Assembly (NCBI GenBank): GCA_030272585.1 | Contig: BSYQ01000006.1 | Span: 4,303,001-4,367,000, forward strand | Source: Bryopsis sp. KO-2023 | Taxonomy: Eukaryota > Chlorophyta > Ulvophyceae > Bryopsidales > Bryopsidaceae | Direction of reading: 5' to 3' | DNA length: 64,000 bases | Shown: positions 32,813-45,132 of the stretch, piece after piece | Layout: every line of letters begins with the position of its first letter | Position numbering within the stretch: the stretch's first letter is position 1 | Notes under the pieces: generated by a model | What the model saw: only the letters and a program-made list of their open reading frames with translations | The model's database searches: none | Told to the model about the DNA's origin: nothing | Position numbers and translations under genes: made by a program

Positions 32813-33079
32813 TGTTAGACTTGGGGGTGCAAGTCTAAGAAGAGCTAAAAACTAAAACTTATGAGTCCATGACCTTGAAGCCCATTAATACCATGACCCC
32901 CAAGGATCCTAGCGTCCCCGCATGGTACCTAGGACAACCATCCTAGGTGGGCACCCGACATAGGTCTAGTCATCATGACTAGACCTGACTCACATGTCCA
33001 CGTCAGCATGACTATGCATGACTGTACATGATTGTACATGACTGGACCTGACTGGATGTAGCTCTTAACATCCCTAACA
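32813..33079 (-). repeat. 5' LTR of the chromovirus
   Basis: 267 bp, TGTTAG...CTAACA, intact. It gives the unoccupied hAT target (single CCCCCAAG) and matches the split left LTR. It should contain the element's promoter; no TATA box is assigned. Confidence 0.95.
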
Positions 33080-33084
33080 TATTG

Positions 33085-33948
33085 ACCATGTAACGACTCA
33101 GAATTGGACCAGTGCTACTGGCAGTTCTACCCTGAGAAGGGTCCACCCTCAAGCTGTTACTACTGCTACTGGTCTGGGCCTGTGTGTGAGTGTGTGAGTG
33201 AGTCAGGAGTAGAACTGGCGGCTGTGAGTCAGGGTAGTGGGAGTGTTACGGGTGGTTAGTCACCCTCGGGAAAGTCGAACTGGGAGTTAAAAGGATGGGA
33301 CGCTTGATGTAACCTTGCTTGTCAGTTATTCTGTGAGTGCAACTGTGGACCCCGTGTGCGACTCGATTCGATTTTGTGTGACCCTGTGGAACTCAGCCGC
33401 CACCCTCTCTCACTCTTTACACGGAAGTGCGTCGGCGTACGGAGCGCCTCGCGTAACAGATGACTTCACAGAATACAATTTCAATTCAGAAAGCAAAAAA
33501 AAATAGAAGAGAGTGGGATGGGGTGCTTCAACGTGCTTTGTCCTTTCTCAACTGAACTGGCATTTTCCCTGCACTGAGAAAAAAAATCCAAAAAAAAAAA
33601 CACGAACACACAACACTACGCTCCGAACGCACACTTCGATCGCCAGATCCACTCAGACAACAATATCAAAGGGGGGAGGCTCCCAATCGCCCTCAGTTCG
33701 CCCCTTCACATTTATTGGAACCGGTTTGGATTCCGGTTTTAAACCGATCAGCAATCCCTCCAAACTGAGAAACGCTCGGTTCCAGAATCTGTAACGCCCG
33801 CTCTCGACCAATCTGAGACAGGCGTGCACTTTCTGCACAGTATCTGATTCTGCTCTGCTCCGCGCCCAATTGTTGCTGGATGTTCCAACACTTTTTTTCC
33901 CGCGCGCGTTCTTCGAGGAGGGCAGACAGTTTTTGGGAGTGAGTCGCA
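33085..33948. other. Right flank of the insertion and 5' region of the rhodanese gene
   Basis: 33090-33457 begins TGTAACGACTC and ends CGCGTAACA, a form seen in gypsy LTRs, but there is no target duplication or second copy, so it stays unclassified. 33640-33948 is GC-rich and should hold the rhodanese 5' UTR. A minus-strand frame of 104 codons (33693-34007) overlaps the start of the rhodanese gene. Confidence 0.45.
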
Positions 33949-36900
33949 ATGGCTGTCCTTCCGTCGCTGACGGGTTTAGTTTGCCTGGCGGGCTTGGCTT
34001 GGCTCATCAGATTGCTTCGACGGGCGCAAGCCGACGAGGAAGAAGTCAGCTCAGACCAGGGAAGAGCGAATGGCCACGGGACGCTTTCGGCGGACTCGCT
34101 GGCGATGCTGGTGAGCGACCGTTTGGACCTTTTAATGATGAACCTCCTCCGCTGCGTAAAGCCCTCGTCGCTTTCTTTTGCGGATTCACTCGTTGAGCTG
34201 GGTCGTCACAGCTTTTCCTATTCTTTAAATGATGGCCGCGTTTTTTGAGCTTTCGAGAGTTAGCTTTGAATTGAAGTGTTGCACAGTAACAGGGGGGGGT
34301 GGGGGTTCGGCAGTTCACCTGTCGAACCCAGGTCGACCCAGCAGTACCAGTCCAAGCAAGGCAAAGAGCAGCATTCGAGTCCCCTTTTTCCACACAGATT
34401 TCCCCATTTCTTTATCAAGCCTGGGTTGATTTTCCTCCATCAGAGAACATTAAAACTTGCTGCTTGATTTTTTTGATCCGCTTAGTTTTGAAAACTGAAA
34501 GAGATCAATGTCGCTTGCAGATCAACACGGATCCAGTTCCACATTACATCATAGATGTCCGGGATGCATTCATAATCGCTCAAAGCCCTGCTCCGGCGCT
34601 GCTGAAAAACGGGCCTGGCACTTTCATGTGCATAGCAGGTTGGTGAGTTCTTCAGCGGAGACTGTTCCCTTTCCTACCTTATTTCCAAATGGTTTGCAAG
34701 AAAATGAAAATTCAAAAATGAAATGAATATTTTTCTACACTTTTTTTTTATGCAGCCATGTAACAGTTTTTTTTTTTTTTTCAGCTGATGATGTGCGAAA
34801 GCTGTTTCTTCGACGAGGTTCGGGGGATTTCGCCAGAAAGTTCCCTCAGCAAAGATATCCGAACAAAGACGACCTGTTGGTTTTCGTTTCTGACGATGTT
34901 GAGCAGAGCAGGAAAGCCACCGACGATGCACAAGCTTTGGGCTTTTCTTGGTGAGCGGCACCTGTATGTTCTTTTCCACATTTTTTCTCCATCAAATTAC
35001 CGCATCATAGCATTTCGAGTTCCTGAAAGGGTTGCATTTACCCTTTGCCAAAAAAAAAAATTCTCCACGCACATTCAATTTTCCATAGAACAGAAAAGGA
35101 AAGAAAAACATCCATGCACTTGGAAGGTTCAGTCGGCAAGCATCCCCTTATGAAACAAAAAAAAATTATATTACAGTAGAAGCCGGTTACTATTGCGTCG
35201 GCTACTGCAGCACGCCGTGTACTACAGCAGAATCGCCAGGAACGGAATTTTCAGGGGGTGGGGGTGGCCGTTTTATTAATCTAGATTTCGGGTAATAAAT
35301 CAAGGTGCTCACGAATTTCCTACGAGAATCGTCAAACGAGAGGACGCGCGGTGCAAAGGGAACACGAAACAATCGAACGAAATGAACGGAATGCAAAGAG
35401 AATATGAAACGGCTGAACAAAAACTACGAGAATGCCCAAGACATCGTCGTGGCGTTCCTTCGAGCGCAGTTGACGCGCCAGGCCTCTATTCAAGAGTTTT
35501 TTAAAGTTTGATTCACTTTGACGCGTCTGGGAATGAGGAAATGTCGGACTTTGTTTTGTAAATCGGCCGCGTACTAAAGCGAAAAACCCGCCGCCCGAAT
35601 GTGATTCAGTAACCGGCTTCTACTGTATTTCCAAAAAAATGGTGTGTTGGGCAAAACAAGATGGGGAAAATAATAATATGGTCAGCAAGATAATGACAAT
35701 GATGTCTTTAAAAGAATAAAAAAAAATACATATTTTTTTTATTTTTTGCGAGTTTTTTTTTTCTCTTTTCGGCAGTGCGGTATATTTAGAGCGTGGCTTG
35801 GCTTCGTTCCGAGACAATTTCCAGCCTGCCTTGGCCGATGTGAAATATTTGTCGAGACATGCTGTTGCGGTGATCCTCGGAATGGTGGATAGTTTCACTC
35901 CGGTGGAGGCCACGGTGATCGATCTCAGGAGAGCAGACGAACTCGTGGTGTTTGGAACCATCGACAAAACCAAGCAGCTTCCAGGTAAATCCTGGAGGGA
36001 AAAAAAACAACCAAAGGGAAAAAGAGAGCAGGAAAAAAAAGAGGAGTTCAGAAGAATCCACTAGGTGTTACGGGTGTGTGGTCTGACGATTAGTTTTTTA
36101 TGATAAGAGGAATGGTCGCTGAAAGGGAAAAAAAAGAATGTAAACAAAGTTAAGAAAGTAATCCGGGGGTTCATATTGCTTTATGAACTCCATCGGTGGT
36201 TCCGTGTCACATGACGGTCTTTTTTTTTTTTTTTTTTTTTAAGGGGTGGGGGTGGGGTGGGTAAACGCAAAACAACTTATCAATTTTAAAAAAATCAAAA
36301 AAATCAAATTTAATGAATTAACAAAATGGTGTTTTTAATCCTGTCGAAGATCGTAACAACGCAATGCTCAAGGACGATTAGAAATCTCCAGCAGATCTTG
36401 AGATCTTTCTAATCCATCGTGTTTTGTTTTTCTAGATTGTGTTTTTTTTTTTTGGAAAAGAAAGAATGATAAAATGTTGTCCTGCAGTTGGAGAATTGCC
36501 CAGAGCTCTCAAGATGGAGGAAGGCGAATTCCGAGACAAGTATCAATTTTCGAAACCGAGATTGGATGATGTGTTGGTGCTGTCGTGCCGGACGAACAGG
36601 AGATCCTCTTGGGGTTTTCAAATTTTCACGGAGGCGGGTTTCACCAGGTATTTTTTTTTCCCCCACCTAAATTCTTCCCCCAAAATTTTTTTTTCAATTC
36701 TTTTTCCCCCCAATTTTTGTTCAAATCTTTCCCCATGTGTTTGATGTGTTCAGAATTTTTTTTGAAATGATCTTGCATGAGGCCGAACCAGCAAAACATC
36801 GACCCCTGTTTTTTGCTCAAACTTGTGATATTTGTCGAATATATCCTTTCCTGACCTCAGTGGTATTAAATTGCTCTCCATCCTTGTCGGTGGAATTCAA

Positions 36901-37225
36901 AAATAATAATTATATATATAATTATTTTCAAAAGAAATAAAATATCCACATTCTGATTTGCTTCCACAATTGAAGGGTGTTCGTGCACCGGACGGGTGTG
37001 TATGGCTGGCAATTCTCATCGAGCGTGAAGAAATACGAATCCTACGAAAAGGGGGACGAGTTCCCCAAGGCGATTCCGTTTGAAGTGGAGAGGCCAGACC
37101 GAAACACAGGGCTGAGGGAGCTAGCCGAAGCTGGGCTGATTTCGAGAGCAAAAAGCGAACCCTCACGGCCAGTTTTGGGAGCGTCAGAAAGCGGATTCGA
37201 CTTCCGGCCAGCCCCGTCTATATAG
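33949..37225 (+). CDS. Membrane-anchored tandem rhodanese-domain protein
   Basis: Six exons (33949-34110, 34521-34638, 34785-34950, 35776-35984, 36488-36647, 36976-37225) join in phase to 354 residues. Residues 1-25 form a hydrophobic helix ending in Arg-rich RLLRR, a likely membrane anchor or uncleaved signal. Two rhodanese-like modules follow. The first has YIIDVRDAF and DLLVFVSDD, with Ser where the active-site Cys would be. The second has TVIDLRRA, then VLVLSCRTNRRS with a Cys in the catalytic loop position, then FVHRTGVYGW. Rhodanese folds pass sulfane sulfur via a persulfidated Cys, and tandem forms often keep only one active site; here the second would be the active one. The physiological acceptor is unknown. 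Intron 3 carries a 452-bp MITE. Confidence 0.85.
35174..35625. mobile_element. 452-bp Tc1/mariner (pogo-like) MITE
   Basis: It begins CAGTAGAAGCCGGTTACT and ends with the exact inverse AGTAACCGGCTTCTACTG (18-bp perfect). TA flanks both sides (35172-35173 and 35626-35627), the target duplication of the Tc1/mariner superfamily; CAGTAG-type ends suggest pogo-like. There is no coding capacity. It sits harmlessly in intron 3 of the rhodanese gene. Confidence 0.88.
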
Positions 37226-38772
37226 GCGCCTGCATTGCGAGTTTTGGGGTTTTGTTGTTTCGTCATTTTAGGGGGGGGAGGGGGGTCTTGGGGGGTGTTT
37301 TGGTGTTGGGGAGTGTGTGGTATAGTGAGGGGGGGGGGGGTTCAATACAATACGGAATGCTTTGGCTGATGGGGAGGATGAGATAATCCATGAGGTGTCA
37401 AGCAATTTTGATTAGCGCACAATGAGAAAAAGAGTGAGAGAGAGTGTTAGTTGACCAAAGCATCGATGTTACACTTTTCCCTTTCCCCCTTGATTAAAAA
37501 AAAGAGCAGGAAAAAAAAAATGGTTTTGAAAAAAATATACATAGAACTATTACATGAAAAAGAAAATTGCTTCCGTTACCCGATTTCCCCCATTTCCTTT
37601 TCTTCCTAGTGTGTGTATTTCCGCACGCTTTGATTTTTTTTCTTCTTCTAATTTTAAATCTTTTTTGGTGGGTTTTAGTGATTCTCATTTTCGAGGGGTG
37701 GCATCGAGGAGAAAATCCAATGTATTTTGTGTTCATTCATTTTTTATCTTTTTTTTTCCATTCCGAGATAAAGAATTGGAAGTGTATTTTCTTTTTTGTT
37801 CATGTGCTGTGGTGCACCCTCGAGGGTGCTGCTTTAAAAAAAATATGTGGCTATGAGGCCTTTTCAATTTTCGAATCTGTTTTGTTCCAGTGGAAATTTC
37901 CGAAGTTTTGTTGGTGTAGAACATGTTCTTTTTTTTTTAAATTTCTTCTTCTTGGTTTTTTTTGGGGGAGGGGATTTCAAGAAATCGTCTTATGAGAAAA
38001 CCTTGGCAAAACAAGGCGAAAAGGCAGGATTTTTTTTTTTAATGATGGTCAGCAGGATATTTTTGATCGTGGGGAGGGAGGAAGGTAAAAAGGTTTTTTT
38101 TTTGTTTTTGTTTTTTCGGGAAATACATAATCGAGGGGATATTAAGGGTGTTGGGTTTCCTGTGCAATGATGTTAGTATAAGGCCTCTTGGGTAAAATTT
38201 TTAAGCCTCTGTTATCAAAATCAAGTGCACTGCTGCTGTTTTTTCTCTTTTTTTCCCCAAATCCAATTGTCATTTTTTGGGGGGATGTATTTGGGTGGCT
38301 GGTGCCCCAGTTGCTGAATGACATTGGGATTTTTTTTTCACTGCAGTTTCTGCTGCTTCAACCCATCTGTTCATCTTTCTTGTCACTATATAGAGATTTT
38401 TCTGTTTGACTGAACCTCTTCCTTCAACGTCCGGCCGCTGCTACCAGCAGCGATCAAGCCAAAAGAAAAAAAAGGTTTGCACCGAGATATTAAAAACAGC
38501 GGAAACTGTTGGGAAAGAGGGAGAAAAGAACCATGTCCGTCATGGTAACATGACAGACTCATCGCTGATTATCTTTGCGAGAATTTTTCCAAGAGGCCGA
38601 GTTCGCACAAACAGAAAAAACAAACTTTACTCCCGACAGACCGACAAGAAAAAAGGAAGCGTTATTTTTTCTTCTGTTTTTTTCTCCTGTGTGTGTTTGC
38701 GATTCTCTGCACAGCCTTATTTATCGAAACCGAACGTCGACCGGCGACAGTTTTTTTTGAAACGCAACACCT
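37226..38772. other. Intergenic T/G-rich DNA
   Basis: 3' flank of the rhodanese gene with G-runs near 37270 and 37330, then T-rich DNA without exons. 38400-38760 is somewhat richer in C and may be the 5' UTR or promoter of the next gene; a stretch with long pyrimidine runs precedes its ATG. Confidence 0.45.
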
Positions 38773-41700
38773 ATGGTTCTCGTGATGGTCGTCCACAGCC
38801 TGGAAACGGTCACAGCCACCGTTCCAATGTGTATGATAATGCTGAAGGATATTCACGTTAAAAAGGAGATTCCCGACGACTTTAAGCTCAGAATGGTACG
38901 CCTGCGATCTGTGTGCGTCGTCGTTGCTCAGCTTGGCATTGGGGCAAAAGGATCTATTGCAAAAAGGGGTCTCCACAAACACAACTGAAAAGTGGTGGTC
39001 TTAATGGAACGAAGCTTCGGTCACCAATACATACGGAACATATACAGGAGTTTGGGAAGTTGTGAAAGGAATATTAAGCAGGAGTTATTGTGTTGCATTT
39101 ATTTTGAGGATATTTTTAGAATAACCCCCTCAATTTTCCAAATCAAAACTCCTGACCGGAATTGTTTGATTCAAATATAATAAAAAAAGAGATCACTCTT
39201 TTTTTTTCCTTTGAAAAGAGTGATCTTGGTCCACCAAGAGTCCCTGGTGAAATTCGAAATTTTGGAATTGGTTTTTCAAAGCATCGGTGAACAAACCCAC
39301 ATGGGACTGCCCCGAATCTCCTTTTTGAAATTACTGCTCTCAACATTCCAAAAAACAGAAAAGTTGAAAGGGGCCGCTGGATTTCATTGTGGCAAGTTTT
39401 TTCTTGCAAGAATATTCCCTCAGTTTCGGAAAAGGGAAAAAAAGGTGAATTTTTTCTTCGTGTGTGTGTGTGTTTTTTTTTGGGGGGTGCTCCAGATTGT
39501 TCCAACATCGGGGACCTCGTCCTTCAGTATGTGGGATGTGACAGAAGCTTCTCTTCTGGAGCACTGGCTCCAGGCCAATCTGGACCAAGGGGTCAAGCAT
39601 GAGATCATCGAGGTACAGTTATATGTAGATATATCCCCCACAACAATCCTGAGTCAACCATGGAGAGAAAAAAAGTAAAAATTCACAGAAAAAAAAAAAT
39701 CAAAAATGTAAAAATGCGATTTGATGCCTCCCATATATATTCGGTGACGTTTTGGTGTGTTGCTGACGCTGGCTAGGTGGTGGAAGATTTTGCATTTGGG
39801 ATAAGTAGTATGCTGAGTCAAGCCAGGGCTGCGGAAAAGGTGACGTCTTGTTTGCGGTTTTTCTGAGGGTTTTTTTGGTACATAGGTGGAGGCTGTCTCG
39901 ACTAGCTTTCACCTGTCAACTATTCAGTTAATTTTTTTAATTGTGTGCAGATGCAAGAAAAAACAAGGCAAGCAATGCAAGCTGCTGGAACTCAGGTTAG
40001 CATTCGATCCGGCTGCTTGTCGCAACTTCGAATCTCTACCATGGTTATAATTTTTTTCCATTTCCCAATACTTTCTACCCCCCCCCCAAAAAAACAATTA
40101 CCAATATACGTGATAATTAATCGCAGAGGTGATAATTTGTGCCATGATTTTTCTTGATCTGCACTTTTTTCTGTGGAGTCACTCAAAATTATATTTTTCT
40201 TTTTTACGATTCTGCTTACATATATTAAATTAAACGTCAGCGCTAGGTGACGTTTCTGTATTTTTTTGTCCGGGGTTGAGTTCAGTTCGGCAAGATCGAC
40301 GATAAGTACTCCTTAACTGAGAAGACTGGAAAAACTTTAGAGGTGAAAAATAATAATTCACACCATCAAAAAAAATAATTTTGAGTCTGCCCCCCCCCCC
40401 CAAAAAAAAAACACAAACACAAATCACGTGTTGTAATTTTGTTGAATTCTCTTCTTTTACGTTTGATTTGGTTCTATATTCATGCATAAGAATGCATTTT
40501 CATTTTCTTTTTTATTTAATTTTTAAGTTTCCTCCGCTCTAAAATTCTCACAGACAAGCACGTATTCGTTTTTATTCAATTTAAAGTTTTCATCGCTCCC
40601 CTCACACTTTTTATCTCAGTATATTACACTTTTTCCCTGTTTAATAATACTACAAAGGCAGCAAAATTGAAGAGCTCTGCGATGTTCTACCGAGTGGCGA
40701 CGACAGCTTCCAAAGCCAAAATGAAAGCAATGGAGAGTCCTGCCATGGCGCAAGCTGCCACTTCCGTGAATCAAGGATGGCAAGCCTCCCTGTGCGTTTC
40801 GTCACTTTTTCTTTTTTTTTTTTTCAAAGAAAACTTCAACTTTGTGAGACTTTTTTTCCAGTCTGACAATGGTGCATCAGTAATAATAATAGCAATGATG
40901 TTTTTCTTTTCCCAAGAAGAGAGAAAACGTTAAAAAAAAAACTGACGCCCGTCTCAGCGATTTTATTTTTTATTTTTTGTTTTATTTTTTACGGACTGGT
41001 CCTAAACAAATTGCATTTCAAGTCATGAGGCAATTTTCTCATCTGTTTCTTGGCCTCTTTTCTTTTTCCCTAGTTGTGTTTGCTGGGCTTTTTTTTTCTA
41101 TTCTTCTAGTGTTAAGTAAAACGGCATGCATTAATTAATATGTTGATGTGGCTGCCTCCGAAATTCAGAAAATCTATGGAGAAAGGCTTCGATTGGGCAA
41201 AACAGAAATTGGCGAAAGGAAATTCGCCTCCACCTAACCCAGCTTATCCTCCTGGAGCTCCCTCCCCCGTCAGTCACCCGAACCCAATGATTCCAGTGGA
41301 AATCACTGGACAGAACCCAGTGTATGCTGGGCAGAATCAAGGTGCTGGCGGTGCCGCACCGGCTTCACATGATCAGCAGCCTGCTGCAGGGTAGGTGCCA
41401 GTCCCTGTAAATTATTTTGCTATTTTGCTACAAAAAAAAGGGAAATTTTAGGACAAGATCGCACCGAAATACTTTTCATGGAGAGGGGATTGTCATTTCG
41501 GAGCTCTTCTTACAATAGATAGCAGCTAAATTCCTGTTTTTAGGTTGAAACCATCTCTCTTTATACGGTAGCCAAGGAAATATAAGCCAAAACAGGGCAA
41601 TTTTTCTTTTTCCTGTGTGAAAATGTTGAACAAGATGGCACCCCCACCCGGCCCTTCTGACATAGTGGCAAGCCCACTCTTTTGCTTTTGCTTCCCTTTT

Positions 41701-41893
41701 TCTGTTCTTTTTTTTCACCACTTTTTTTTTCTCTTGAATTCCTAGGCAAAATGGGGCTCCGGTTGCACGGGGAGTGAGCCCCACGGCACCCCCCGTCCAA
41801 GATCCCCACTCAGTTTCACCGGATGCAGTTTTTTCTCTGGATGATGGGGAAGGGGAAGACGGGGAAGGGACCAAACAGCAACCTTCAACTTGA
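38773..41893 (+). CDS. Unidentified helical protein with Pro-rich tail
   Basis: Eight exons join in phase: 38773-38895, 39496-39612, 39777-39839, 39951-39995, 40286-40342, 40658-40791, 41169-41390 and 41746-41893 (302 residues, TGA). The middle (about residues 52-195) is predicted helical: EASLLEHWLQANLDQG, FAFGISSMLSQARAAEK, then IDDKYSLTEKTGKTLE and WQASLKSMEKGFDWAKQKL. The pattern of an xDDKY block followed by Ala/Ser-rich helices recalls the C-terminal part of plant BPA1/fungal VIP1-like proteins, but the RRM of that family is absent, so this is weak. Residues from about 200 are Pro/Gly/Asn-rich and the end is acidic (DDGEGEDGEG). The first exon is least certain, because an alternative frame in it is also open. 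Confidence 0.65.
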
Positions 41894-42497
41894 TATTTCG
41901 TGTCGAGAAGAAAAAAGGAAAAAAAAAAAAGAAAAAAAGTTTTATGATCGAAGAGAGAGAGAGAGAAAAGGAAGGGGGGGGAGGGGAATTTAAATTTGCT
42001 TATATTCATGGCCCACACACACGGGCCCAAGATAGTGTCGCTGATGGAATGAATTTCAAAAAGGAGAGGGGGGGGGGAAGATGTATATATCTGTTGATGC
42101 TAACTTTTTTGGGATTCGTGAAAGGGAAGAAAAGAGAAAAGAAAAGAAAGAACAAATAACAAATGAAAGAAAGAAAGAAAACCCGATACAGTGGGCGGGA
42201 AGGTAAGAGAATGTGTCAGCTCCGGAAAAGAAGTCCCAGAAAAAAGGAGTGCAGACTTTCTGTCGATTGGGTTTTTCTGTGTATGGAAAAGTGAAAAGGC
42301 ACGAGAGCAACTGTGGCTGAGAAAATTGTGGCAGTGTGATAGGGGGTTCGTTAATAAGGACTGTAAAGTATGAATTTCTGATGCGATCTGAAAGGCAAGG
42401 AAAATTCGGTTGGAGGGGAACTGAAAGAGAGCCTTTTGTGTGTGTGTGTGTGGATTTTTTTTGTATCAAAGTTGCGCAGGAAGAAGAAAAAAATGAA
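41894..42497. other. 3' UTR and spacer
   Basis: Purine-rich DNA with A- and G-runs and a (GT)n stretch near 42440. No exon seen. Confidence 0.5.
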
Positions 42498-42924
42498 ATG
42501 TCGCAGGATCAACAGTCTGGGCAGCAGGTTTTCGGGTCCTTTTGTTTGCTTCACCAAACACCGCTGGATTTTACAGGTTTCAAAGTGAGGGGTTTCACAG
42601 AGTTGCTTCTCGACAAGCGGATCATGACCTTACAAAAAGGTGTTTCTCATACAGATGGTAGATAATTTATCCTTGCGCCGGACTAGCATCCAGTCAACCC
42701 ATAAATATAAAAATGGGCACATTAACGCAGAGAAATCAAATCATGAGAAAAGACGATTTCTTTTTACAGGCAAGGATCTCCACTGCCACACAGTCGTCTG
42801 TAAGTCATGGAACGAGCAGAAACCTGCGGGTCTTTTCCAATCAAATCAAGCCAACTACGTTGTGAAGGAGAGAAAGCCGACCTCCTTTCTGGTCCTTTCC
42901 CTTCTGGACAGTACTTCCCCATGA
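42498..42924 (+). CDS. Small 98-residue protein, unknown
   Basis: Two exons (42498-42639 and 42770-42924) join in phase: donor AAAAG|GTGTTT, acceptor TTTTTACAG|GC. The protein begins MSQDQQSGQQVFGS and contains FKVRGFTELLLDKRI, a Cys/His patch (DLHCHTVVCKSWNEQ) and the hydrophobic C-terminus SFLVLSLLDSTSP. No family is recognised. Support is the matched phases, the splice sites and a start following an A-rich leader. It lies 160 bp upstream of polyubiquitin on the same strand. Confidence 0.5.
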
Positions 42925-43072
42925 TTACGTCATGATTTAATTGATTTGACTTACCAGGCGACATGTGTCGTACAATGCTGTGGGCACCTTTAAATTTGCC
43001 ACCATCCCCTGCTGCTGTGTGTATTTCAGTTCTAGCTTGAAACAGCAGCGCAAACTTGAAAGTTTTTCGTAA

Positions 43073-44578
<1,506 letters not shown>

Positions 44579-45132
44579 AAGATTTAATGGGATATTTTGC
44601 TGATGATTTGATGATGAAATAGCTTTTGAAGGCTTGAAAGCCAGAGTTTGAACGCATGGAGATTTGTACATTTGTATGTAAATACTGATTTTGCTGTAGT
44701 GATGGTGAACCTGTTGGAGGGTGTGCACTGAATTGTTGTTGGGGGCATGGTGGGTTGTATTTACCCCTTTATCATTCCAATCTGAAGTCCTCCTATCAAT
44801 CTCAGGAGTTGGGTGCTCACTGATAATTAAATATTGTAGCCTGCATTTTCTCTATCTTCCCCAGCTCAGAATCTATCAACCATTGCAACCAACCCACACC
44901 CCCACTAGAAATGTTAAGTTTTTCATACATCAGAAAAATTATCCCATCCCCCCCCTCCACAAAAAGGTTTTTCTGAGATGAACGCAAGAAATCACTCGGA
45001 AGTTCTCCGCGTGCCAGAAATTGATTCGACCACGTGTGCCACGGATTCTGTCATTTGTCGATGAACAGCGAACGGTCGTTACCAGGCTTCCTTTGGAACA
45101 GTCTCCTCCCACTTCCTTGATCGTGTTTCGCG
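44579..45132. other. Polyubiquitin 3' UTR and promoter of the coiled-coil gene
   Basis: First half T-rich 3' flank; after about 44980 it is more GC-rich and probably contains the promoter and 5' UTR of the next gene. No exon seen. Confidence 0.5.

Larger units (their letters stand above)
13049..33079 (-). mobile_element. Ty3/gypsy chromovirus LTR retrotransposon with nested insertions
   Basis: The element runs from TGTTAG (13049) to CTAACA (33079). It is flanked on both sides by the 5-bp duplication TATTG (13044-13048 and 33080-33084), the mark of retroviral-type integration. It is read on the minus strand: 5' LTR 32813-33079, primer-binding site 32798-32809, gag 31598-30621, pol 24148-20639 with a C-terminal chromodomain, polypurine tract 20147-20137, and a 3' LTR split by a hAT element (13049-13140 plus 19960-20134). 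I see no difference between the two 267-bp LTRs, so the insertion is recent. A foldback-like element and about 6 kb of non-coding DNA separate gag from pol. This copy therefore lacks a readable zinc knuckle and complete protease and may be non-autonomous. Confidence 0.95.

Noticed and set aside
33090-33457. Possible solo LTR (TGTAACG...CGTAACA)
   Set aside because: Flanking pentamers do not match (GACCA / GATGA) and there is no second copy in the window.
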